From JBFXAN01 sp050184225 (GTDB taxonomy: Bacteria; Chloroflexota; Dehalococcoidia; CAUJGQ01): DNA of 42,704 nucleotides. Positions 32,294 through 40,720 of the stretch are shown here, piece by piece (the stretch's first letter is position 1; each line of letters begins with the position of its first letter). The notes beneath the pieces are model-generated. The model worked only from the letters and a program-made list of their open reading frames with translations, did not search any database and had not been told where the DNA came from. The stretch lies in assembly GCA_050184225.1 (NCBI GenBank), contig JBFXAN010000043.1, positions 1-42,704 of the forward strand. The letters are read 5' to 3'. Position numbers and translations under genes: made by a program.

Positions 32294-33195
32294 GCGATTT
32301 CATCGCCTGGTTCGATGAACTGACCAAGCAGGACGTACCGCTGGCCGGCGGCAAGGGCGCCAACCTCGGCGAGATGCGGCACGCCGGTCTGCCGGTGCCG
32401 CCCGGCTTCGTGGTAACGGCGATGGCCTACCGCACCTTTCTCGATGAGGCAGGGTTGCGACAGGAGCTTGACCGCTGGCTCAACGCGCTGAACATTGACG
32501 ACCGCGCCGCGCTCGAGCAAGCTGCAGATCGTATTCAAATGCGCATACGTGATGCGCCGGTACCATCCACCGTCCATCGTGCTATTACCGAAGCGTATCG
32601 AGAGTTGTGCCGCCGTCAGGATGGGGGAGAGCTGCTCGTCGCCGTGCGCTCCTCGGCAACGATGGAGGATACCGAACAGGCATCCTTTGCTGGGATGAAC
32701 CAGAGCTTCCTCAACGTCCGCGGTGATGAAGAACTGATCGATCGGGTCAAGGACGTCTGGGCGTCGCTCTTCAGCCCGCGCGTGGTCTTCTATCGCAAGC
32801 GCCTGAACCTGCCCGGCGAGCCCGAGATCGCCGTGATCATTCAGGCGATGGTCAACGCAACGAAATCGGGCGTCGCCTTCTCAATCGAACCCGCCACCGG
32901 AGCCAAAGACACGATCGTGATCGAGGCGGCCCCTGGGTTGGGCGAGGTCGTGGTGCAAGGCGCGGTGGAACCGGACCACTACGCAGTAGCCAAAGCGGAC
33001 CTCGCGATCAAGGATGTCCACGTCGGGCACAAGCAGTTCATGCTCACCCGCGATGCGTCTGGGCGAACCGTCGAGGTCCAGCTACCGCCCGAGCGTGCGG
33101 ACGCGCGGGTTTTGAGCGACGGCGAGATCCGCGCGGTTGCCGAGCTCGTTTGCCGCGACGAGGCGCACTACGGCGTGCCCCAGGATATCGAGTGA
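32290..33195 (+). CDS. ppsA: Phosphoenolpyruvate synthase, N-terminal half (ended by in-frame TGA)
   Basis: The 301 residues form the ATP-grasp-like nucleotide domain of PEP synthase, which converts pyruvate and ATP to PEP, AMP and phosphate. Motifs: LAGGKGANLGEM (about 18-29), AVRSSATMEDTEQASFAGMNQ and FSPRVVFYRKR. The frame stops at TGA 33193-33195 in codon 302, exactly where the family has Trp in the D-I-E-W-A motif. The codon differs from TGG by one base, and the same frame continues with AVEDGRTYLVQSRPVT. The gene is therefore either a recent pseudogene or expressed as two chains. It is coupled to the SRPBCC gene. Confidence 0.85.
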   Translation: MSDFIAWFDELTKQDVPLAGGKGANLGEMRHAGLPVPPGFVVTAMAYRTFLDEAGLRQELDRWLNALNIDDRAALEQAADRIQMRIRDAPVPSTVHRAITEAYRELCRRQDGGELLVAVRSSATMEDTEQASFAGMNQSFLNVRGDEELIDRVKDVWASLFSPRVVFYRKRLNLPGEPEIAVIIQAMVNATKSGVAFSIEPATGAKDTIVIEAAPGLGEVVVQGAVEPDHYAVAKADLAIKDVHVGHKQFMLTRDASGRTVEVQLPPERADARVLSDGEIRAVAELVCRDEAHYGVPQDIE

Positions 33196-33297
33196 GCCGT
33201 TGAGGATGGCCGCACATATCTGGTCCAATCCCGTCCGGTCACGACCCAACCAAGATCCACCAAACAGTCCAATGGCCCCACTGAGCGACGGGAGCTC

Positions 33298-34587
33298 GTG
33301 CGTGGTCTCGGCGCCGGTCCAGGCATGGCCTCTGGACCCGTGCGGGTGCTCCGTTCGGTCGAGGAAGCGGGCGCGTTCCAGCCGGGTGAGGTCCTCGTTG
33401 CACCGATGACGTTACCGGACTGGGTGCCCCTCATGCGTCGGGCGGCAGCGATCGTCACCGACAGTGGCGGCATGACCTCCCACGCCGCGATCGTCTCCCG
33501 CGAGATGGGGGTTCCCTGCATCGTTGGAACACGCAAGGCGACGACGATCCTGACCGACGGCATGGTCGTCACCGTTGACGCCGCTGCAGGCGTGGTGCTT
33601 GAGGGCCGCGTTGAGTCGCCGCCGGAGGAGCGGCCGGCTCGTGCGTCGCCGCTGCGTGCCGGCGCGGCGCGAATCGTCACTGCGACGAAGCTGATGGTGA
33701 ATCTGGGTGAGCCGGACATGGCGGCCGAGGTTGCAGCACAGCCGGTCGAGGGCGTCGGCCTGCTGCGCGCGGAGTTCATGCTCCTCAGCGCCTTCCAGGG
33801 CGTCCATCCCCGCCGCCTGATCGAGCAAGGACGCTCCGCTGAGTTCGTCGAACGGATGGTGGAACAACTGCGCAACTTCGCCCAGGCGTTTGCGCCCCGC
33901 CCGGTCATCTATCGTTCGACCGATTTCCGAACGAACGAGTTCCGTGGCCTCGAAGGTGGCGACGTATATGAGCCGCACGAAGAGAACCCGATGATCGGAC
34001 TGCGAGGCGCCTACCGCTACGTGCGCGATCCCGCACTCTTCCGGCTGGAACTGGACGTGCTCAAACGTGTGCGCGAGTCCCTGTCCAACCTCCATCTGAT
34101 GATCCCGTTCGTGCGCACCGGCAGTGAACTTCGCGCCTGCGCAGCGCTGGTCAAGGAGTCCGGACTGATGGAGCAACGCGACTTCCAACTCTGGGTGATG
34201 GCAGAGGTGCCGTCGATCGTCCATTGGCTGGAAGAGTACACGAAGCTCGGCGTTCACGGCGTCTCGATCGGTTCCAACGACCTGACGCAGCTTGTCCTCG
34301 GCGTGGATCGCGACAATGAGTCACTGGCGCCGCTTTTCGACGAGCGAGACCGAGCCATTCTGGCAACCATCCGCGCGATCATCGCCGAGTGCCGCCGCCT
34401 CGGCCTGCACTCCTCGATCTGCGGCCAGGCGCCGTCGGTCTACCCAGAGTACGCCGAGACGCTCGTCCGCATGGGCATCGACTCCATCTCCGTCAACGCA
34501 GATGCGATCGACCAGGCACGCTACCACATCGCCTCCGCCGAGCAACGGATTCTGCTTGCGACCGCGCTCAGGGATACCGCGCCATGA
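33298..34587 (+). CDS. ppsA: Phosphoenolpyruvate synthase, C-terminal half
   Basis: The 429 residues carry the phospho-histidine domain (VTDSGGMTSHAAIVSREMGVPC, catalytic His in TSHA) and the PEP/pyruvate barrel (RAEFMLL, IYRSTDFRTNEFRGL, GSNDLTQLVLGVDRDN, SSICGQAPS with the active-site Cys). Together with the upstream part and the 34 codons between them, it makes a normal-length enzyme of about 765 residues in a single frame. The first start after the TGA is GTG 33298, with no clear ribosome site, so independent translation is uncertain. Expression could need stop-codon readthrough. Confidence 0.85.
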   Translation: MRGLGAGPGMASGPVRVLRSVEEAGAFQPGEVLVAPMTLPDWVPLMRRAAAIVTDSGGMTSHAAIVSREMGVPCIVGTRKATTILTDGMVVTVDAAAGVVLEGRVESPPEERPARASPLRAGAARIVTATKLMVNLGEPDMAAEVAAQPVEGVGLLRAEFMLLSAFQGVHPRRLIEQGRSAEFVERMVEQLRNFAQAFAPRPVIYRSTDFRTNEFRGLEGGDVYEPHEENPMIGLRGAYRYVRDPALFRLELDVLKRVRESLSNLHLMIPFVRTGSELRACAALVKESGLMEQRDFQLWVMAEVPSIVHWLEEYTKLGVHGVSIGSNDLTQLVLGVDRDNESLAPLFDERDRAILATIRAIIAECRRLGLHSSICGQAPSVYPEYAETLVRMGIDSISVNADAIDQARYHIASAEQRILLATALRDTAP

Positions 34588-34633
34588 TCGCATCTCCCGC
34601 GTAGTAAGGATTGCTACCATGCGGATCGCCACT

Positions 34634-35380
34634 TCAAAGATCGCGACTGCGTGACGCGTACGTTGGCTGCACGGTGTGTGTCGCCAGCAGCCGCACGAGC
34701 GTCCGGCCGGTGACGGCGCCCACAATCGCACCCATCAAAAGTCCGGCCCCCACGAACGCCGCGATCCAGACAGTTGGTGGACTGTCATCGGGGACGAGGG
34801 CAGGGACGATGAAGGTCACAGGAAGCCCGAGCAGCCAGGCAATGACGTTCGCCGGGATCCAGCGTCCGGCCCCATCGAGATGGTGGGGCAGCACAATCCA
34901 CTGCGCCACACCAATGCTGCAAAGCAGGACTGGTGCGATCACGACCCATGCGCCAGCCTGAGCCTCCGGAGGCAGGGTTACCGCCGCATCCACGCTACTG
35001 GGCAGCAGACCGAGTGCCCAGGCGCCTCCCGCCGCGATCGCGGTGGCCCCAACCCAGGCGTGGGCTGTGAGCGACGGCAGCACTCGATGGAGCACGACCC
35101 ATTGTGCCGTGCCCAACACCGCGCCCTCACCCATCCCGGCGAGGAGCACTAACGGGTAGAACGTTACCGCCCGTCCGGCGCTATCGACTTCGCCGAACAG
35201 CCACAGAAGGTTGAGCCCAACCACAGCTGGGACCGCGAAGCCGAGCACTTCCCCGAGAGCCGTGGCCATGGTCCACGCACGCCACAACGGCTGGGATGCC
35301 GGCGGCGCATCGCCGGACGTCACTATCGCCTTCATCGACCCTGTGGCGCGCTCACGACGTACTCCCTGCGCTCGGCTCAT
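34634..35380 (-). CDS. Polytopic membrane protein of unknown function
   Basis: The 248-residue protein has about six hydrophobic helices and two similar blocks (GAVLGTAQWVVLHRVLP and CSIGVAQWIVLPHHL), suggesting an internal duplication. Such proteins are common in Chloroflexota and cyanobacteria, and I know no function. The first ATG overlaps the stop of the upstream USP (ATGA at 35377-35380), which supports start 35380. It converges with the PEP synthase gene. Confidence 0.75.
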   Translation of the reverse strand: MSRAQGVRRERATGSMKAIVTSGDAPPASQPLWRAWTMATALGEVLGFAVPAVVGLNLLWLFGEVDSAGRAVTFYPLVLLAGMGEGAVLGTAQWVVLHRVLPSLTAHAWVGATAIAAGGAWALGLLPSSVDAAVTLPPEAQAGAWVVIAPVLLCSIGVAQWIVLPHHLDGAGRWIPANVIAWLLGLPVTFIVPALVPDDSPPTVWIAAFVGAGLLMGAIVGAVTGRTLVRLLATHTVQPTYASRSRDL

Positions 35381-35886
35381 GGGCGCAGCACGAGCACCGG
35401 CGCGACGCCACTCCGAATCACGCGCTCGCAGACGCTCCCGGCGAGCAGATGACTCAAGCCGGTTCGTCCGTGCGTGGCCATCGCGATCAGATCGACCTGC
35501 TCGCGGCGGGCGTGCTCGATGATCGCCTCCGCCACGTCGTCAGCAAACTCCACCGAGACCGTGACGTCACCGTCCTTCAGTTCCGCCGACCGATCCTCGA
35601 GGTATTCACGCAACGATGCGTCAACGCGAGCAAGCGCCTGCGACCGGCTTTCGGCGGCCGGGCTCATCAAGTCCGCCGGCAGCGGCACCTTGAGCATCGT
35701 GCCGGTTGCCGTCGAAACCGGCGCGAGATCCGTCGCTGTCTGCCGAACAGCGGTCGACCGTGCCTGTTCAAATTGTGCGATGGAGAGTAACTGAACCTGC
35801 GCATGCATCGAACGCGCCAGCTTGCCTACCGTCCCGAGGATTGCTTCGCTGAAATGTGAGCCATCGAGCGTCACAAGGATCTTCAT
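35377..35886 (-). CDS. Single-domain universal stress protein (paralogue of 10802-11311)
   Basis: The 169-residue USP has KILVTLDGSHFSEAILGTV at the start and DLIAMATHGRTGLSHLLAGS ... VLVLRP at the end. It is the same length as the USP at 10802, and the last 40 residues differ at only one or two positions. AAAGGA lies about 8 bases before ATG 35886; the frame upstream to 36057 covers the operator and is not coding. The tandem operator at 35983-36023 is 97 bp upstream. The membrane protein gene is coupled downstream. Confidence 0.9.
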   Translation of the reverse strand: MKILVTLDGSHFSEAILGTVGKLARSMHAQVQLLSIAQFEQARSTAVRQTATDLAPVSTATGTMLKVPLPADLMSPAAESRSQALARVDASLREYLEDRSAELKDGDVTVSVEFADDVAEAIIEHARREQVDLIAMATHGRTGLSHLLAGSVCERVIRSGVAPVLVLRP

Positions 35887-35982
35887 CACGATTTCCTTTT
35901 CTGCCCTGCCCTGCATATGTCCGTTGCACAGCGGGGCAGCGACCTCTCCTTTTCCAGCGTCTCCTCGCACTGCCTCGATGTC

Positions 35983-36023
35983 TGTCCGGCGACGCCTGAA
36001 CTGCTGTCGGGTATCATGTGCGC
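35983..36023. promoter_or_regulatory. Tandem operator upstream of the 35886 USP gene
   Basis: TGTCCGGCGACGCCTGAAC (35983-36001) and TGTCGGGTATCATGTGCGC (36005-36023) start 22 bp apart. The left halves are well kept and the right halves are weaker. It lies between the USP gene and the 3' end of the DUF302 gene. Confidence 0.65.
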
Positions 36024-36056
36024 CGCCGTCCAAGCTACTGCCGGGATCGGATGACA

Positions 36057-36452
36057 CTAGCTGCGCAGAGCGGCGACCACCCTCTCAAGGCGGACACGGG
36101 CGTCGGCTATCAGCGCGCGCAGCTCCTCAGGGGAATCCTCCCCAACCGCGATGGCCGGATCCTGAATGTGGACCTCTGTCCCGGAGCCTGTGTCATAGAC
36201 CGCCAGGGTGCAGGGTAGGAAGACGCCCAGCGCCGGATCGAGCTCGAGCGCACGATAGGCGAAGTCCGGCTTGCAGGCGCCCAGGAGCCGGTACGGATAG
36301 AAGTCCGCCCCGAGCTTCGTGCGTAGCGTCGCCTGTACGTCGATATCGGTGAGAACCCCAAAACCCTCGGCCTGAAGCGCGGCGCGCACCCGTTCGATCG
36401 CCGGCTCCAGACGCTCCGGCAGGAACGCGCTCAGATTGATAGTGGTGGTCAT
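36057..36452 (-). CDS. DUF302 family protein
   Basis: The 131-residue protein matches the DUF302 pattern: ERVRAALQAEGFGVLTDIDVQATLRTKLG, then YRLLGACKPDFAYRALELDPALGVFLPCTLAVY (one Cys in each conserved block) and a C-terminal helix. The family is found with stress and sulfur/redox genes, and its biochemical role is unclear. AAGGAG lies about 8 bases before ATG 36452. It follows the broken BON gene by 11 bp. Confidence 0.88.
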   Translation of the reverse strand: MTTTINLSAFLPERLEPAIERVRAALQAEGFGVLTDIDVQATLRTKLGADFYPYRLLGACKPDFAYRALELDPALGVFLPCTLAVYDTGSGTEVHIQDPAIAVGEDSPEELRALIADARVRLERVVAALRS

Positions 36453-36463
36453 GACCGTCTCCT

Positions 36464-36817
36464 TCATCGAGTCGTGGCGCCGCCACCGTGATCGACGCGC
36501 AGTTCGTCTATCACCGCGCGGACGCCGGGAACGTGCCCGGCCGCACCAACCACCGCGCGCTTCTCCGCGAGCGTGTCAACGGTGCCGGCGAGCGTCACGG
36601 TACCGTCCGCCACGAAGATATCGAGGCGGTCCGCCTCCCGCTCGGTGTGGCGGTCGAGTGCCTGTTCGACCGCAGCCCGCACGGTCGCGGGCCGGATGGC
36701 AACCTTCGGCGTGACGGTGATGTCATTGATGACATGGACCACACCCGGCACGCGCCGCACCGCTTGCTCGGCTGCATCGAGTTGCCGTCTGCGGCCAACT
36801 GTGCCCTCCAGCGTCAC
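36464..36817 (-). pseudogene. BON-domain protein, C-terminal fragment
   Basis: This frame holds the end of the second BON domain (GWVTLEGTVGRRRQLDAAEQ ... VVHVINDI) and a complete third domain (DRLDIFVADGTVTLAGTV ... VRAVIDELRV). The first half of domain two lies upstream in the same frame but is interrupted by a TGA (minus-strand codon just 3' of AVRRAL, near 36870). Together with 36814-37152 it was one three-BON protein like that at 2711. It could be translated as a separate chain from the internal start, but I read it as decay. Confidence 0.75.
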
Positions 36818-37152
36818 CCAGCCCCGCGAGATCGTGGTGTAGATGCGTTCGTCGGGTACGAGTGCATCCGCTCAGAGCGCACGGCGCACGGCCACCGCGA
36901 TCTCGGCGTCGGTCCTGCGCCTGCGTCCGTGACATGGATCTGGATGTTGTTGACAACGTCGGGTATCCTTGCCGCCCGGTGCACCAGTTCGATCGCCGCG
37001 AGCTTCTTCTCGAAGCAGTCCACCGTTCCGGTCAGCGTCACCACGCCGTCGTCGACCTCAACTCCGACCTCGGCCGGCCCAACCTGCGGGTCACGGCGCA
37101 ACGCCTCCATCACCTCATCGAGAATCTGCGCATCGCCTCGCTCAGCCGTCAT
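36814..37152 (-). pseudogene. BON-domain protein, N-terminal fragment
   Basis: The first BON domain is intact (DAQILDEVMEALRRDPQVGPAEV ... DDGVVTLTGTV ... IPDVVNNIQIHV). After TDAGAGP the frame shifts, and the last about 35 codons encode an Arg/Ser-rich unrelated tail. Reading the neighbouring frame restores DAEIAVAVRRAL before a stop. GGAGG lies before ATG 37152, which overlaps the acyl-CoA synthetase stop (ATGA). The N-terminal single BON may still be made. Confidence 0.75.
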
Positions 37153-39914
37153 CGCTCGTTCCTCCGTTCCTCATTGCCGATTCCGACTCCGGTTGGCCGC
37201 CCAGCGTCACCACGCACGTAGACCCGGACATCCACCGCCATAAGACCACGTCTTGCCTCGAAGACTTTCACAGGATTGAGGTCCATCTCCGCGATCTGGG
37301 GCACCGTTTCCACCAGCCACGAGACGCGTAGCAACAGGTCCTCTACGGCCGCCAGATCTGCGACGGGGCGACCCCGGTATCCCGTCAGGAGAGGCAGGCC
37401 GCGGATTGCGCGTACCATCTCGTGCGTGTCCGTGTCGGTCAGCGGCGTGATCCGTAGCGCCACGTCGTTGAGCACCTCGACTGCTGTACCTCCCAACCCA
37501 AACGCCACCAGCGGTCCGAAGTTTGGGTCGTCCACCACGCCGACAATCGTTTCCACCCCACCATCGACCATCTGCTGCACTAGAAAGCCCTCGATGGTGG
37601 AATCCTGCGGCACCGCGGCGCGCATACGCTCGCAGGCGGCATGCACCGCCTCTGGGGTCTCCAGACCGAGCGCGACGCCGCCCACGTCGGACTTGTGCGT
37701 TAGTTGCCCGGAGACAATCTTTACCGCGACCGGAAATCCGATTGCGGTCGCGGCGGCTATCGCTTCCTCCGGAGTCGTGACGAGACGGGACGGCGGTGTC
37801 GCCACGCCGGCGGCAGCAAGCAGCCGTGTCACGTCGTCTGGCCGCAACCATCCCTCGCCACGCGCCCTGAGTGCTTCCGCCACGACCGACCGTGCCGCCG
37901 CCTGGTCAGTACTGGGCAGTTCTGGCACCCGCCCGGCGGGCCGACGGCGCCACTCGGCGTACTGCGCGACGCGCGCCAGTGCCCGCGCTGCCGGCTCGGG
38001 GAAGCGGAATGCCGGGATCCGGCGGGTGTCCGCGCTCTCCCCCAGTACCGGTGGTCGTGCACGGCCGGAGATGAAGCAGGTGATCAATAGCTTGTCATTG
38101 CCGGCCGATCTCGCTGCATCAACGCCGCGCCCGATCGCCAGCGCGACGTCCTCCGCGCTGGCCACCCCGGCCGGTGTGTAGATCACGATCAGCGCGTCGA
38201 CGTTTGGGTCGCGAAGCACATGCCGGACGGTACCCTCGTACTCCGCCGGCCCGGCGGAGGCGATCATATCCACCGGGTTCGACAGCCCGGCGGCGGGCGG
38301 CAAGATCTGGCGCAGCGCGGCGAGCGTCTCCGCCGCCGGTTCCGGCAGGACGAGACCGTTCGCTTCGCAGGCGTCCGCGCAGAGAATGCCGGGGCCGCCG
38401 GCGTTAGTGACCACGGCGACCCGATTGCCGGCGGGCAACGGCTGGCTTGTCAGCAGCGAGCCGGCATCGAACAGCTCTTCCAGCGTGTCCGCACGGATCA
38501 CCCCCGCCTGGTGGAAGAGCGCGTCGACCGCGCGGTCGCTGCTCGCCAGGGCGGCGGTGTGCGAGCGGGCGGCGCGGGAGCCGGCAGCGCTGCGGCCGCT
38601 CTTGACGGCGAGCACCGGCTTCTGGCGGGCGATCCGGCGGGCAATGCGGGCGAACTTGCGGGGATTGCCGAACGACTCAAGGTACAGTGCGATCACGTCC
38701 GTCTCCGGATCATGCTCCCAGTACTGAAGCAGATCGTTGCCGGAGACATCCGCCTTGTTGCCGACACTGACAAACATCGAGATGCCCAGACCGAGTTCCT
38801 CAGCCGCCGCCAGCACGGCCAGGCCGAGCGCGCCGCTCTGCGAGGACATCGCCATCCGGCCGCGCCGCGGCTGCACCGGGCTGAATGTCGCATTCAGGGA
38901 CACGTCCGGCGCGGTGTTGAGGATGCCCATGCAGTTGGGGCCGATCATGCGCATGCCGTGGGCACGCACCGTGTGTACCAACTGGTCCTGCAGCCCGCGC
39001 CCCTGTTCTCCCGTCTCGGCGAATCCGGCGGCGAGCATGACGAGCGCCCGCACGTGTTTGCGCGCGCACTGGTCTACAACTTCCAGCACCTGGGTCGCCG
39101 GCACAGCAATCACGGCGAGATCCACCTCGTCCGGCACATCCAGGATCGTGGGGTACGCCCGCACGGCCGCCACCGCGTGCGCGTTCGGGTTGACCGGGTA
39201 GACCGGTCCGTTGAAGCCACCTTGCAGGAGCCGTTCCAGCACCATCCGGCCGATCGCGTGGGGTGCGCGCGACGCGCCGATCACCGCCACCGCCCGCGGC
39301 GTGAAGAACGGTGCCAGCGACGCTATGGTCGCTGTATGCTCTCGCGCTTCCGCGCGAGCCTGCACCGCTTCGTCAGGGGTTGCCGGCAGCTCGATCGTCA
39401 CTACCCCTCGCTCGTGCTCGATATGCAGCGGCAATCCGGTATTCCGAAGCACGTCGAGCATCTGGTGGTTGTCCAGCATCACCTCGGCGACGAGGGTGAG
39501 GATCCCGTGCCGCCGGGCGTGCGCGGCCAAATGCTCGAGGAGGATGGTTCCCAACCCCTTGCCTTGGTGTTCATCGTCAACGAAGAACGCCACCTCCGCG
39601 CTGTCCCATCGCGGCAAGCGCGTGTAGGAGCCGACCGCCAGGATCTGCTCCTCTGCTGCCTCGCCACGCGTCACGACGAGGGTCATGCGCTCGACGCCGT
39701 CCACGTCGACCGTGCGTTCGAGATACCGGCGATCGACGCGTCGCACCGGCGTGAAGAAGCGATAGGTGAGCGACGCCTGCGATGCGCGGGCAAAGAGCGC
39801 GCTCAGCCGCTCCAGGTCATCGGGCCGCGCGGCTCGGAGCCAGGCCGTGGTGCCGTCCCGCAGGATCACGGGCGTCGGTGATGCGATTTGGGTAGTCGAC
39901 GTCGCGGTCGTCAC
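37149..39914 (-). CDS. ADP-forming acyl-CoA synthetase with N-terminal GNAT acetyltransferase domain
   Basis: The 921-residue protein has a GNAT domain at about 15-175 (VDDEHQGKGLGTILLEHL, the acetyl-CoA loop). A CoA-binding Rossmann domain follows at 200-330 (AVAVIGASRAPHAIGRMV), then succinyl-CoA ligase-like domains with the phospho-His H452 (RSHTAALASSD), and a C-terminal ATP-grasp domain (FPVAVKIVSGQLTHKSDVGGV). Acyl-CoA synthetases of this class make ATP from acetyl-CoA. The related Pat proteins use a GNAT domain to acetylate lysines but carry it at the C-terminus and lost the active His. Here the His is kept, so both activities are possible. GTG 39914 has AAGGAG upstream. Confidence 0.9.
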   Translation of the reverse strand: MTTATSTTQIASPTPVILRDGTTAWLRAARPDDLERLSALFARASQASLTYRFFTPVRRVDRRYLERTVDVDGVERMTLVVTRGEAAEEQILAVGSYTRLPRWDSAEVAFFVDDEHQGKGLGTILLEHLAAHARRHGILTLVAEVMLDNHQMLDVLRNTGLPLHIEHERGVVTIELPATPDEAVQARAEAREHTATIASLAPFFTPRAVAVIGASRAPHAIGRMVLERLLQGGFNGPVYPVNPNAHAVAAVRAYPTILDVPDEVDLAVIAVPATQVLEVVDQCARKHVRALVMLAAGFAETGEQGRGLQDQLVHTVRAHGMRMIGPNCMGILNTAPDVSLNATFSPVQPRRGRMAMSSQSGALGLAVLAAAEELGLGISMFVSVGNKADVSGNDLLQYWEHDPETDVIALYLESFGNPRKFARIARRIARQKPVLAVKSGRSAAGSRAARSHTAALASSDRAVDALFHQAGVIRADTLEELFDAGSLLTSQPLPAGNRVAVVTNAGGPGILCADACEANGLVLPEPAAETLAALRQILPPAAGLSNPVDMIASAGPAEYEGTVRHVLRDPNVDALIVIYTPAGVASAEDVALAIGRGVDAARSAGNDKLLITCFISGRARPPVLGESADTRRIPAFRFPEPAARALARVAQYAEWRRRPAGRVPELPSTDQAAARSVVAEALRARGEGWLRPDDVTRLLAAAGVATPPSRLVTTPEEAIAAATAIGFPVAVKIVSGQLTHKSDVGGVALGLETPEAVHAACERMRAAVPQDSTIEGFLVQQMVDGGVETIVGVVDDPNFGPLVAFGLGGTAVEVLNDVALRITPLTDTDTHEMVRAIRGLPLLTGYRGRPVADLAAVEDLLLRVSWLVETVPQIAEMDLNPVKVFEARRGLMAVDVRVYVRGDAGRPTGVGIGNEERRNER

Positions 39915-39942
39915 GAGGCACTTCTCCTTCGCGTGCTGCAGG

Positions 39943-40146
39943 TCACTTGCCGGCCCATACGGTGCCGGCCGTCTTCGTCGCGTCTGACACCCGCGGACCG
40001 ACCATGACCACCGGGCTCATCGCCTCGCGCCTGAGCCGGGCGGCGCCGCTACCGGCCGCGCTACCCGCTGCCAGCGCATCCGCTATCGACAGCGCCCGCT
40101 CAGCGAGACCGGAGCCGTCAAGTGTCACGATGATCTGCTTGATCAC
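39943..40146 (-). pseudogene. Internally deleted universal stress protein remnant
   Basis: The 67-residue frame opens like a USP (IKQIIVTLDGSGLAERALSIADALAA) and then jumps to what looks like the last USP strand (MSPVVMVGPRV). The nucleotide loop and some 80-100 middle residues are missing, so it cannot bind ATP. The GTG start has GGAG upstream. The join reads as an in-frame deletion. It lies between the PNPOx-like gene and the acyl-CoA synthetase in the same direction. Confidence 0.65.
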
Positions 40147-40190
40147 AATCCAGCTCCGTGCGGTCCGACCGGTGCTTCCTCCTCCTGTGG

Positions 40191-40652
40191 CTATGCCTGC
40201 CCCCTGGGTGTCTGAGCCGAATGAAAGATCTCGTCACGTTCGAAACGACCCGTCATCTCCCGAAGATGGATACGGTAGACGACCATCTCCTCTGGGCCGC
40301 CCAGGTATGGCGCGATGCTCCACGGGGCGGTAATGTCGCCCTGCCCGGTGATCACCGCCAACGCGGCGTCCCGCTCCTGCACACCGGTCACCTCCTCGAA
40401 GCGTCCGTGCACTATCACCGTCCGCCAGTATGCAGGCGATTCAATCAACTCCACCTCGAGGCAGACCTCCGGGTGGATCCGCATGAGCCGCACCTTCAGC
40501 CCCGTCCGCGAGACGAGATAGAGCGACGCGCCGTCATAGCCGTAACAGACGGGGAAGACGTACACTTGTTCCCCATCGGTGACACCCAGCCGTCCGATCT
40601 GTTGCGTCCGCAGTACCCGCTCGATCTCTTCCTGATTCAGTTCCCCCAACAT
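40191..40652 (-). CDS. Pyridoxamine 5'-phosphate oxidase-like flavin-binding protein
   Basis: This is a 153-residue split-barrel protein: QEEIERVLRTQQIGRLGVTDGEQVYVFPVCYGYDGASLYLVSR, LRLMRIHPEVCLEVE-like strand and VIVHGRFEEVTG. This is the PNPOx/NimA-like family that binds FMN or F420. Related genes are among mycobacterial DosR targets. The usual 12-base gap from GGAGG supports ATG 40652; a GTG at 40664 would touch the ribosome site. The tandem operator at 40721-40762 lies 69 bp upstream, so this gene probably heads the operon down to DUF302. Confidence 0.85.
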   Translation of the reverse strand: MLGELNQEEIERVLRTQQIGRLGVTDGEQVYVFPVCYGYDGASLYLVSRTGLKVRLMRIHPEVCLEVELIESPAYWRTVIVHGRFEEVTGVQERDAALAVITGQGDITAPWSIAPYLGGPEEMVVYRIHLREMTGRFERDEIFHSAQTPRGQA

Positions 40653-40720
40653 GGAGCGTGACACCCTCCGATCCGTCGTGATGGGCCTCTTCCAGCGTCA
40701 CCCGATGCCGGAAAGCTGTC

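Noticed and set aside
33193..33195. TGA read as Trp or selenocysteine
   Set aside because: TGA ends many intact genes here, the broken BON gene has a TGA at a position that is not Trp, and the family has no selenocysteine there. A mutation is simpler.
38220..39881. 553-codon open frame on the + strand
   Set aside because: It is antisense to the well-supported acyl-CoA synthetase. The composition is Arg/His-rich and typical of a GC-rich shadow frame.
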